Below are positions 1-8,149 of a stretch of 64,000 nt of DNA, piece after piece (the stretch's first letter is position 1; each line of letters begins with the position of its first letter). The translations under genes were made by a program, and so were the position numbers. The DNA comes from an uncultured Christensenellaceae bacterium (GTDB taxonomy: Bacteria; Bacillota; Clostridia; Christensenellales; Pumilibacteraceae): NCBI GenBank assembly GCA_910587445.1, contig CAJULE010000003.1:1-64000 (forward strand), in the 5' to 3' direction. Below the pieces are notes generated by a model. It searched no databases and had not been told where the DNA came from. It worked only from the letters and a program-made list of their open reading frames with translations.

Positions 1-46
1 GAGCCGAATGCGATGAACTTCGCACTCGGTTCGAGATACTTCGTTT

Positions 47-122
47 TGGTGACCCCATCGGGATTCGAACCCGAGTTACCGCCGTGAAAGGGCGATGTCT
101 TAGGCCTCTTGACCATGGGGCC
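47..122 (-). tRNA. tRNA-Glu (anticodon TTC)
   Basis: Read on the minus strand this is a 76-nt cloverleaf with the CCA end encoded. The acceptor stem GGCCCCA pairs with TGGGGTC, the T arm contains GGTTCGAATCC, and the seven-base anticodon loop is CTTTCAC, giving anticodon TTC. It is 37 bases from the tRNA-Met gene on the same strand, so the two are probably one transcript. Bases 1-46 show nothing recognisable. Confidence 0.95.
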
Positions 123-159
123 GCATACGCCGACGCCTTTGAAAGAGCCGGCGGCGATG

Positions 160-236
160 TGGTAGCGGCAGTTGGGCTCGAACCAACGACCAATCGGGTA
201 TGAACCGAGTACTCTAGCCAACTGAGCTATGCCGCC
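160..236 (-). tRNA. tRNA-Met (anticodon CAT), probably elongator
   Basis: A 77-nt cloverleaf with an encoded CCA. The acceptor is GGCGGCA against TGCCGCT, the D arm reads AGCTCAGTTGGCTAGAG and the anticodon loop is TTCATAC. The layout matches Gram-positive elongator Met tRNAs; an Ile tRNA with a modified CAT anticodon cannot be fully excluded from sequence alone. The spacer from 241 to 373 contains no gene that I can see. Confidence 0.93.
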
Positions 237-373
237 ACAAAACACAGCCTACTCATTATAGCAGAAATAAATCGGTTTGGCAACTGTTTAATCGCACATA
301 TCGCAAAATATTTTCAACGCAGGCTACGCAAATAACGCATTGCCTTTGTCCGCGCAACTGCCGTATGGAGATA

Positions 374-730
374 TTACAACCCGAAATAAGCTTTCAGTGC
401 AGAGGTTACCCCCTCGTAGGACGCCTTGAGCTTTTCGAAGAGCGCAGGAATTGCCGAGTCGTTGTTCGCGCGATACTCCTCCACTATCTTTGCCGCAAGA
501 GACTGAAGCTCTTTAAAATCGAAATTGCCGGCAAGTCCCTTCATGGTATGAGCGGCGCGGAAAATCGCGTCCCTATCCCCCGACGACATCGCCTCGGCAA
601 GCTGCGTATACGTTGCGTCGTCGAGAAACTTCTTCAAAAACTTCTCGAGCATTGCGGACGATCCGCCGAAGCGTTTCAGCACCTCGTCGCAGTTTTCGTT
701 TATGCCTGCATAAAATTCCTGTAACGTCAT
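374..730 (-). CDS. HPt-domain histidine phosphotransfer protein
   Basis: A 118-residue protein made of a single HPt domain. The phospho-accepting histidine lies in AHTMKGLAGNF (His61), the classic HPt motif. HPt proteins shuttle phosphate between the receiver domain of a hybrid kinase and another receiver. It is the last gene of a three-gene operon: its ATG overlaps the stop of the upstream REC/HD-GYP/GGDEF gene as ATGA, so translation is likely coupled. The upstream hybrid kinase has no HPt domain of its own, so this protein is the expected missing relay component. Cytoplasmic. The family call is firm; the partners are inferred from the operon. Confidence 0.9.
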   Translation of the reverse strand: MTLQEFYAGINENCDEVLKRFGGSSAMLEKFLKKFLDDATYTQLAEAMSSGDRDAIFRAAHTMKGLAGNFDFKELQSLAAKIVEEYRANNDSAIPALFEKLKASYEGVTSALKAYFGL

Positions 731-3630
731 AATTGTTTCTCCTTATTTCCCTTTTTTGGTTGTCTTTCTTTTTCATACACGAGATGACCGTTTTTGTTCA
801 TCGCGCGAACCGAAAATGCGTCGGTCCTATCTATGAGATCGCTTATCTTGCCGAGCGCACGCAGCGCCCCTATCCCGAAGCCGGCGTTCACTTCCTTCAT
901 GGAATTTTTGACCTTTCTCAAAATAGCGTCAAAGCGTTTTAAGTTCAGATTTTTCAGTATGACGGCAAATTTGTTGCCGTCCCCGTGCACGACCGCATCG
1001 GTGCTTCTCACGCTTTCCGACAGACATTCGGCGATCTTTTTCCCGACGTCGCCTGCCTTTACGTTGTCGCTTCCGTCGAAGTTGACGACGATAAGCGAAT
1101 AAAAGTCGGTCTGCGTCCCGAGCTGTTCGTCGAAATACTGTTTGTTGAATGTACCCGTCCCGACGTCCGCATACTGTTTGCCGCCCTTGCGGTCGATTAT
1201 GCCGATAAGCTGTGCCTTGTCATAAATGTCGCCGAGCATTTCGTCGTCCATAGGCACGGTTATTTCGAGCACGTATGCGCTTCTGTCGCACTCGATATAG
1301 TAAGCTATCTGCTTGTAGAGTTCGTTTCCGCGATAGACTATGCCCGACGCACGACTCCTTGTCATGAGCGCGCACTCGCCCACTCCGCTTCGACTGCTTC
1401 CGCGATAGCCCTCGTCCCCGACCGCCGTCCTGAAAGTCCCGTCGGTCTCCGCCTTATATCGCTTACCGTCGCAGACGTCGTAAACGCGTATGACGTCGAA
1501 TATTCGGCGAAGCTCTTTTAAGAAGTTCGTAAGCTGCGCCTTGTCTGACAGCTTGACCTCTCCTCTCGCCGTCCCGTCGTCCTCTATGCTCGAAAGCGCC
1601 GTAAACTCTTCCGTCAGTTCCTCGCTGTAATAGCAGAAGCGGTTTTTGCCCGTATTTTTGGCTTCGTAGGCGGCACGGTCGGCACAGTTGAAAAGCGTAG
1701 TGAAATCTCTGCCGCATACCTTGGTATCCGCCACGCCCATACTCACCGAAATCGGCATACTGTTGAACGGACGGGTCAAAAGCGAGAAAATTCTTTGCAC
1801 CGTCGCGTCCTGCGTCGGATGTCCCTCCAAAAGGACCAGGAACTCGTCGCCGCCGAAACGCGCTATTATGTCGTCGCGTCTCAGCCCCGTCTTAAGCGTG
1901 TTTGCCACGTGCTTGAGCACCTGATTGCCGAACTCATGCCCGTAATTATCGTTTATCGTCTTGAAGTAATCGAGATCGACCATGAGCATGAGATAGTTCA
2001 TATTGACGTCGTTTTGGAGCCTTTTTACTATCTTTTCCCTGCCGGTCTCGCTGTTGTACAGCATGGTAAGACCGTCATGCGTCGCTTTATGCTTTAGCGC
2101 GCACATGGCGGAGTGTTCTTTCGTTATGTCGACGAGCTTGCCTATGACGCCCATGTGTTTGCCCGTATCCTCGGAAAACAGCGTGCGGCAGGTTGCGCGC
2201 ACCATGCGCATTTCGCCGCCGAGCGGAATCTCGAAATCCATATCGAACTTGACCTTTTCGGGCGTAGTGCTCTCGACGATATTCCGAAACCGCATAAGCG
2301 TCTCCTCGCCGAAAAGCGTGCGCACTTTCTCGTCTTCTATGGGATTAACTATCACCTCGTCGAGACCGAGCTTTCTCTCTCCGAAGTCGTAAACCATGAG
2401 AAGCGGCGGATTGTATGTAAGCTCGAACTGTATTTCGTTGGAAATTTCGGCATAGAAACGATTTTTTATCCGTTCGTTTTCGAGAAGCGTCAACGTGCGC
2501 GCAGAAGTGGAAAGCTCCTCATGCTGCATGATCTCGTCGGTTACGCCCTTCATCTTCTTGTAAGGGTCCTGACCGAACGAGTTTATTTTCAGCTCCTCGA
2601 TGAGGCGATCGGAAATGTCTCCGAGGCACTCGAGCAGTACGGGATTGAAAATGCCGCACTCGCCGTTTATGATCATCTCCATTGCCTTTTCGTGCGAGAA
2701 CGCCTTTTTATATACGCGCTCGCTCGTAAGAGCGTCGTACACGTCGGCGATAGACACTATCTGAGCCGAAATGGGAATCTCGTCGCCCTTAAGCCCGTCG
2801 GGATAGCCTCTGCCGTCAAACCTTTCGTGGTGATAGCGGCAGATCTCGCGCGCGTACTTTACGAGTTTTTCGTTGTTTAAGAAATCCAGGGAATCGAGCA
2901 TGGACGCGCCTATGGTGGTATGCGTCTTCATCACCTCGAATTCCTCGGGAGTGAATTTCCCGGGCTTATTAAGTATCTCGTCGGGTATACCGATTTTACC
3001 GATGTCGTGAAGGGCGGACGCCGTCGCGATCAGAGACGCGTCGGTCTGCGTAAGTCCGTACTTATCCGTCTTTATCGAAAGCGCGTGCAGGAGAAGATCG
3101 ACTATCGTGCGTATGTGCAAGACGTGAAGTCCGCTTTCGCCGTTACGGAACTCGACTATATGCGAGAGAATGGTTATCATGAGATTGTTCATCTTCTCTC
3201 TCTCGTATATCTGATCGGTCACAAGCCCGACAAGCTTTTTCTGCTTGCCCGAAAGCATTAGCGTGTTCATGACCCTTCGGCGTACGATCCACGCGTCGAA
3301 CGGGCGGTTTATGAACTCCGTGACGCCCATTTCGTATGCACGCTCAATGTACGAACTCGACGTCTCGGAAGATATCATTATGACTGGTACGTCCTTGATC
3401 CAGCCCTTGCTGTTCATCACTGCAAGCACTTCGAAACCGTCCATTTTCGGCATGACAATGTCGAGCAGAACGAGGTCTATGTCCGTGCCGCGGCTCGTCA
3501 AAATACCCACGGCTTCCACGCCGTCCTCGGCTTCGAGAATTTCGAACTCACTGCCGAGCATATCCGCAAGAAGCGCGCGGTTGATCTCTATATCGTCGGC
3601 AATGAGAATGGTCTGTTTCTTCTTTTTCAC
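727..3630 (-). CDS. Response regulator with HD-GYP, PAS-like and GGDEF domains (cyclic-di-GMP turnover)
   Basis: A 967-residue cytoplasmic protein. Order: receiver domain (about 5-125, phospho-acceptor Asp57 in LLDIVMPKMDG); HD-GYP phosphodiesterase (about 150-340, HD at 208-209 and HHERFDGRGYP at 267-277, both complete); a PAS-like stretch (about 390-505); GGDEF cyclase (about 515-670, intact GGDEF at 593-597 with an RxxD inhibitory site RRDD five residues before it); and a C-terminal region ending in a GGDEF-like fold whose signature is degraded to HGDGNKF. By motif it could both make and break cyclic-di-GMP, switched by phosphorylation. The start is GTG at 3630, overlapping the kinase stop as GTGA, with AAAGGA upstream. 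The degenerate last domain may bind GTP or cyclic-di-GMP without catalysis. Confidence 0.9.
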   Translation of the reverse strand: MKKKKQTILIADDIEINRALLADMLGSEFEILEAEDGVEAVGILTSRGTDIDLVLLDIVMPKMDGFEVLAVMNSKGWIKDVPVIMISSETSSSYIERAYEMGVTEFINRPFDAWIVRRRVMNTLMLSGKQKKLVGLVTDQIYEREKMNNLMITILSHIVEFRNGESGLHVLHIRTIVDLLLHALSIKTDKYGLTQTDASLIATASALHDIGKIGIPDEILNKPGKFTPEEFEVMKTHTTIGASMLDSLDFLNNEKLVKYAREICRYHHERFDGRGYPDGLKGDEIPISAQIVSIADVYDALTSERVYKKAFSHEKAMEMIINGECGIFNPVLLECLGDISDRLIEELKINSFGQDPYKKMKGVTDEIMQHEELSTSARTLTLLENERIKNRFYAEISNEIQFELTYNPPLLMVYDFGERKLGLDEVIVNPIEDEKVRTLFGEETLMRFRNIVESTTPEKVKFDMDFEIPLGGEMRMVRATCRTLFSEDTGKHMGVIGKLVDITKEHSAMCALKHKATHDGLTMLYNSETGREKIVKRLQNDVNMNYLMLMVDLDYFKTINDNYGHEFGNQVLKHVANTLKTGLRRDDIIARFGGDEFLVLLEGHPTQDATVQRIFSLLTRPFNSMPISVSMGVADTKVCGRDFTTLFNCADRAAYEAKNTGKNRFCYYSEELTEEFTALSSIEDDGTARGEVKLSDKAQLTNFLKELRRIFDVIRVYDVCDGKRYKAETDGTFRTAVGDEGYRGSSRSGVGECALMTRSRASGIVYRGNELYKQIAYYIECDRSAYVLEITVPMDDEMLGDIYDKAQLIGIIDRKGGKQYADVGTGTFNKQYFDEQLGTQTDFYSLIVVNFDGSDNVKAGDVGKKIAECLSESVRSTDAVVHGDGNKFAVILKNLNLKRFDAILRKVKNSMKEVNAGFGIGALRALGKISDLIDRTDAFSVRAMNKNGHLVYEKERQPKKGNKEKQL

Positions 3631-6377
3631 TGCTTACTTGTTCCTTTTCGATTGACGTCTATAAACTTTGCGAGAATGGTTTTTACTCTGTCCATATCTA
3701 TGGGCTTTGCTATGTGCGCGTTCATTCCCACGGTAAGGCAATGTTTGATGTCGTCGGCGAACGCGTCGGCAGTCATTGCTATTATTGGAATGTCTTTGTC
3801 CTCTTTATCGAGCGCGCGTATTCTCGCCGCCGCCTCGTAGCCCGTCATAACGGGCATACGGATATCCATGAGAATGGCGTCGTACTCGCCGACCGCGGAG
3901 CTGTCGAAAATATCCACGCAGATCTGTCCGTTTTCCGCACGGGTGACCTTAGCGCCCTCGCTCGTAAGCAAGGTTTCGGTAATCTCCCAATTGAGGTCGT
4001 TGTCCTCGGCAAGCAAAATGTTCATGCCATCGAGCGACACTTCTTTTTTGGTGGTTTCCGCCGCGACCTGTTCCCCGCCATCCGTATATTTCTTCAGTCC
4101 GTAATAGAGCGTGGACTTGAACAGGGGTTTTGCTATGAAGCCCCTTATGCCCGCCGCGCGAGCCTCTTCCTCTATGTCCGACCAATCGTATGCGGAAATG
4201 AGCAGAATGGGAATGTCGTCGCCGAGCTTTTTGTGAAGCTCTTTTGCGGTCTCTATTCCGTCCATGCCCGGCAATTTCCAATCCATGAGCACGACGTTGT
4301 AATCGTCGCGTCTGTCATGCCTTTCGACCGCTTTCTTCACGGCTTCCTCGCCGGAAAGAGTCCACTCCGCATTCACGCCTATTTCCCTAAGGGAAACGAC
4401 GGCGGTCTCGCAGAGCTGTCTGTCGTCGTCGACAACCAGCATATTCCAATTCGGAAGCACCATGTCGAGCTCCATGTCCTCCACCTTTTCGAGGTCGAGC
4501 GTCACATGGAATTCGGTGCCTTTTCCGAGCTCGCTTTCGACTTCTATCTCTCCACTCATGGCTTCGACTATGTGCTTGGTGATAGCCATGCCGAGTCCGG
4601 CGCCTTCAGTCTTGTGGACGCGCATATTGTCCTCGCGCACAAACGACTCGAATATCTTCTTTTGGAATTCCTTGGACATACCTATGCCGCTGTCCTTGAC
4701 CCTTATATGTACGCGCACGAAGTTTTCCGAATGCGGCGAAACCTCTTCGGAAAGCGACATATTTATCGAACCTTCCTCGGGCGTGAACTTTATTGCGTTC
4801 GACAGCAGATTCAAAAGCACCTGATTGAGACGGACGCTGTCGCAGTATACGTTCTCTTCGATTATATTTCCGACGGTTATGCCGAACTTCTGACGCTTGG
4901 TCTTTATTTGCGGCTGGATCATTATGGAAATACCGTCGAGCACTTCCTTTAAAGAGATGTGCTCCATATTGAGAGTCATCTTGCCGCTTTCGATTTTCGA
5001 CATATCGAGCACGTCGTTTATGAGTCCGAGAAGGTGCTTACTCGAAAGCGTAATCTTCTTGAGGCAGTTGCGGACCTGCTGCTTGTCGTCTATATTTGCC
5101 GTGGCAATCGCCGTCATGCCCACGATAGCATTCATGGGAGTACGGATGTCGTGGCTCATGCTCGACAGGAATTCGCTCTTTGCCTTGTTCGCGTTTTCCG
5201 CAACCAGTCTCGCTTCCTTTATCTCGGTCATGTTGCGCTTGTTGAACACGAGATAGACGGCAAACAGCGCAAGAAGCACCACGATCAAAGTGACAGCCAT
5301 AGCTATCGATATGACGTTCCAGGTCGTATTAAGACCTTTGACAGTCTCCCTTATGTGATCGGAACGCATGACAGTGAGAAGCTGCCACTCGGAATATGCG
5401 AGACGACAGCAATGTATGCGAAGCTCCTCGCTGCTTGTCGTCGCGAGCGCCGTCGAATAGTGCATGTCGCGCTGCATGGAATCCTTAAGTCTTTCTATGT
5501 ATGCGGCGGCGGCGTCTCTGTCCAAGACTTCCTTGTAAACTCTGTCGAAGTAATTGTCGCCTTCCTCCACCTCGCCGCTTCGAATGACGTACGAGCCGTC
5601 TCTGCGGATTATGTGCGAATATGTAGACTCGCCCTCGTCTTTGTGCGAAGCGTCGTCGTCGAGCCTCAAGAGCGTCTCGAGATATTCTACGGGCACGCCG
5701 GCGACAAGCGCGTCGGCAGTGTCTCCGTTCGTAAGCGGATAATTCACGTCGAAGCGCCAATCCTCGCTCGTCTGCCCTCTGACGCCCTTGCCGACCACAC
5801 CAAAGATAATAATAGCATTGCCTTCGGCGTCTTTTCCGACCGCTATCTTATTCTCTTTTTCCGTCCCCAATCCCATTATCGAGTTGTGGAACGACAAAGG
5901 ATCGTCGAGTCCTATTTGGGACATACTCCCGTCCAGCATCTTAAAGCAAGCGCCGCCGTTGTAGTCCGCTCCGGTATTTTCGAAGTCGTATTCCGAGCCG
6001 TCGTAAAAGGCAAGGTAGGCAAAATCGCGGGCTTTCGCCTCATGCACAAGCCCTTCGATTATTTGCTCCATCTCAGTGACGCCGTCGGGCGGCATTGCGC
6101 GCGCAAGAGAGCATACCTGCTCGAGCCGCAGACCTATTGCCGTCTCGAAGCGCTTTGCTTCGTGATCGCCTATACTACCCATGTACTGATCGCTTACGCT
6201 GTCCATGGTGCTCTGGCTTCTGCTCGACATATATACGCCCATAAAAGTAAACATTGCCGCGCAGATAAGACCCGCAAGCACGGTCGCCGCAATAAGGATA
6301 CGTCCGAGCACGGTGTCCTGAAGCCTTGCTTCGCCTTTTTTTCTCTCTTTGCTTTTCGCCATACTTATTTCTTTCAT
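3627..6377 (-). CDS. Hybrid sensor histidine kinase with two receiver domains
   Basis: About 916 residues from the chosen start. A membrane segment near the N-terminus, a roughly 290-residue extracytoplasmic sensor (Cache-like by length and position) and a second membrane segment are followed by HisKA (SSMSHDIRTPMNAIV, His409), HATPase_c (N box NAIKF, G boxes DSGIGM and GAGLGM) and two receivers (Asp699 in VVLMDWKLPGMDG, Asp838 in AILMDIRMPVMTG). The frame is open to 6455, but that start lies inside the -35 box of a consensus promoter, so translation must begin downstream; ATG 6377 and ATG 6362 are the candidates. First gene of the relay operon, followed by the HD-GYP/GGDEF regulator and the HPt protein. 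The ligand is unknown. Confidence 0.92.
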   Translation of the reverse strand: MKEISMAKSKERKKGEARLQDTVLGRILIAATVLAGLICAAMFTFMGVYMSSRSQSTMDSVSDQYMGSIGDHEAKRFETAIGLRLEQVCSLARAMPPDGVTEMEQIIEGLVHEAKARDFAYLAFYDGSEYDFENTGADYNGGACFKMLDGSMSQIGLDDPLSFHNSIMGLGTEKENKIAVGKDAEGNAIIIFGVVGKGVRGQTSEDWRFDVNYPLTNGDTADALVAGVPVEYLETLLRLDDDASHKDEGESTYSHIIRRDGSYVIRSGEVEEGDNYFDRVYKEVLDRDAAAAYIERLKDSMQRDMHYSTALATTSSEELRIHCCRLAYSEWQLLTVMRSDHIRETVKGLNTTWNVISIAMAVTLIVVLLALFAVYLVFNKRNMTEIKEARLVAENANKAKSEFLSSMSHDIRTPMNAIVGMTAIATANIDDKQQVRNCLKKITLSSKHLLGLINDVLDMSKIESGKMTLNMEHISLKEVLDGISIMIQPQIKTKRQKFGITVGNIIEENVYCDSVRLNQVLLNLLSNAIKFTPEEGSINMSLSEEVSPHSENFVRVHIRVKDSGIGMSKEFQKKIFESFVREDNMRVHKTEGAGLGMAITKHIVEAMSGEIEVESELGKGTEFHVTLDLEKVEDMELDMVLPNWNMLVVDDDRQLCETAVVSLREIGVNAEWTLSGEEAVKKAVERHDRRDDYNVVLMDWKLPGMDGIETAKELHKKLGDDIPILLISAYDWSDIEEEARAAGIRGFIAKPLFKSTLYYGLKKYTDGGEQVAAETTKKEVSLDGMNILLAEDNDLNWEITETLLTSEGAKVTRAENGQICVDIFDSSAVGEYDAILMDIRMPVMTGYEAAARIRALDKEDKDIPIIAMTADAFADDIKHCLTVGMNAHIAKPIDMDRVKTILAKFIDVNRKGTSKQ

Positions 6378-6426
6378 AGTATCTTTCACCGCCGAAAGTT
6401 TTTGTACTTTATTTTTATGTACTTTA

Positions 6427-6455
6427 ATTGTATCATTTGTCGAAAACAATGTCAA
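6427..6455 (-). promoter_or_regulatory. Sigma-A promoter of the phosphorelay operon
   Basis: On the minus strand TTGACA (6455-6450) is followed by exactly 17 bases and TACAAT (6432-6427). The predicted transcript starts near 6420, leaving a leader of about 43 bases. This decides against the upstream start codon at 6455. Confidence 0.8.
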
Positions 6456-6478
6456 TGTTTAAAAGGGGGCTATTCGCT

Positions 6479-7945
6479 TCAACCCCGCTTTTGCGCGTGC
6501 TTTTTCACCGCTTCGCGCATCTTTCTCGCGATTTTATCATTCGGAACGGCGCGCAGACGATAGGACCAATTCCACGCACCCACCGTTCCGGGCGTGTTCA
6601 CTCTCGCTTCGTGCCCCTCGCCGAGAAAGTCCTGTACGGGAACTACGACGAGTCTTGCCTCGCTTTCGTACAAAGTGCGTATCATCGCGTCCGCAATGCT
6701 TTCGAAAAGCCGTTTTTTCGTCCCCTTTCTCGCCTCCCGCTTTTGCCAAGAAAACAGCGACGCATACCACCCTTTACAGGTGTCGTTGTCGTGCGTGCCC
6801 GTGTACGCAACGGAGTTTATGCCGTAACGCGCGGGATTATGCTCGTTTCTTTCGTCGCCGTCCAGCCCGAACTGCAACACTTTCATATTCGGAAAATGCG
6901 TATGAGCTATGAGCGCGCGCACGTCGTCCGTAATGACTCCGAGATCCTCGGCTATTATTTCGAGTTTCGGATAGGCTTTCTTTACCGCATCGAAGAACTT
7001 TTCGCCGCCGCCCTTTATCCACTCTCCGACGCGTGCGTTTTCCGCTCCCGCTTTTACGGCATAGAAGCTTTCGAAGCCGCGGAAGTGATCGAGCCGCACG
7101 ACGTCGTAAAGCTCGCGCGCACGTCTAAAACGATCGAGCCACCACGCGTACCCGTTTTCTTCGAGCTTCTCCCAATCGTAGACGGGATTGCCCCAAAGCT
7201 GACCGTCCGCCGTAAACGCATCGGGCGGAACCCCGGCGACGAGCTTAGGCGTAAGATCTTTATCGAGCGAAAATATCTCGGGAGCTCCCCACACGTCGGA
7301 GCTCGAAGGCGCGACGTACATAGGCATATCGCCTATGATCTTTATTCCCCGCCCTGCGGCGTACTCCTTAAGCGCACGCCACTGTCTGTCGAACTCGTAC
7401 TGCACGAACTTGACGAATTCCGTTTCCCGACGGCGTTCTTTCGCGTACTCCTTAAGCGCCTTTTCGTCCCTGTACTTGTATTCCTTTTTCCACGCCGTAA
7501 AGTCCGCCGTCCCTTCGCTCTCTTTCAAAGCGCAAAACAGCGCATAGTTTTCCAGCCAATAACTTTCGACTCGCTTATACTCTTCGTAATCTTCCGGAGG
7601 CGATTTTTCGAATCGCTCGAACGCCTTTTTCAAAAGCCCGTTTTGCTCGTCGTCTCTGCGCTTTACGCGATTCGAGAATTCGCACGGCGGAATTTCGCTC
7701 TCCTTTAAAAGTCCGTCGTCTATGAGAAGATAAGGATCTATAAACGCGGAATCGCAGGCAAAAGCCGAATCCGAACGGTAGGGCGACCCTGCGCCGTCTG
7801 CCGGACAAAGCGGCAGAACCTGCCAAAAAGACTGACCGGCTTCTTGCAAAAAATCAATAAACTCGTATGCTCCCTTCCCGAGCGTCCCCACGCTTCTCTT
7901 TCCGGGAAGCGAGAACACGGGAAGCAGTACGCCGCACTTTTGCAT
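6479..7945 (-). CDS. malQ: 4-alpha-glucanotransferase (GH77, amylomaltase)
   Basis: A 488-residue GH77 enzyme that transfers alpha-1,4-glucan segments between maltodextrins in the cytoplasm. The three catalytic motifs are present: the nucleophile Asp in RLDHFRGF, the acid/base Glu in IIAEDLGVIT and the third Asp in GTHDNDT. The substrate-loop stretch SPYRSDSAFA is also typical. The frame is open far upstream to 8134, but ATG 7945 (MQKCGVLLPVFSL) is the family-typical start and is preceded by CAGGAG. It lies 204 bases downstream of glgP on the same strand, a common pairing for glycogen and maltodextrin breakdown; the gap holds no obvious terminator, so co-transcription is likely. Confidence 0.95.
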   Translation of the reverse strand: MQKCGVLLPVFSLPGKRSVGTLGKGAYEFIDFLQEAGQSFWQVLPLCPADGAGSPYRSDSAFACDSAFIDPYLLIDDGLLKESEIPPCEFSNRVKRRDDEQNGLLKKAFERFEKSPPEDYEEYKRVESYWLENYALFCALKESEGTADFTAWKKEYKYRDEKALKEYAKERRRETEFVKFVQYEFDRQWRALKEYAAGRGIKIIGDMPMYVAPSSSDVWGAPEIFSLDKDLTPKLVAGVPPDAFTADGQLWGNPVYDWEKLEENGYAWWLDRFRRARELYDVVRLDHFRGFESFYAVKAGAENARVGEWIKGGGEKFFDAVKKAYPKLEIIAEDLGVITDDVRALIAHTHFPNMKVLQFGLDGDERNEHNPARYGINSVAYTGTHDNDTCKGWYASLFSWQKREARKGTKKRLFESIADAMIRTLYESEARLVVVPVQDFLGEGHEARVNTPGTVGAWNWSYRLRAVPNDKIARKMREAVKKHAQKRG

Positions 7946-8149
7946 AAAAATTTTCTCCTGATAAAGAATCTGTCGAAAGCGCAGTCGCGCGTCGGACGGG
8001 CAACAGTCGTCGAGACGACGAAGAGAGTGTACTTTCGTACTCGACCGCTCAGCCGAGCGAGCCTTATAGGCGAAACAACGCCACAAGCCGCAGGGCGAGT
8101 ATTCGGATCGGCAAACGTAGCCCGTATCACGCAATGAATGTGCTTTCGA

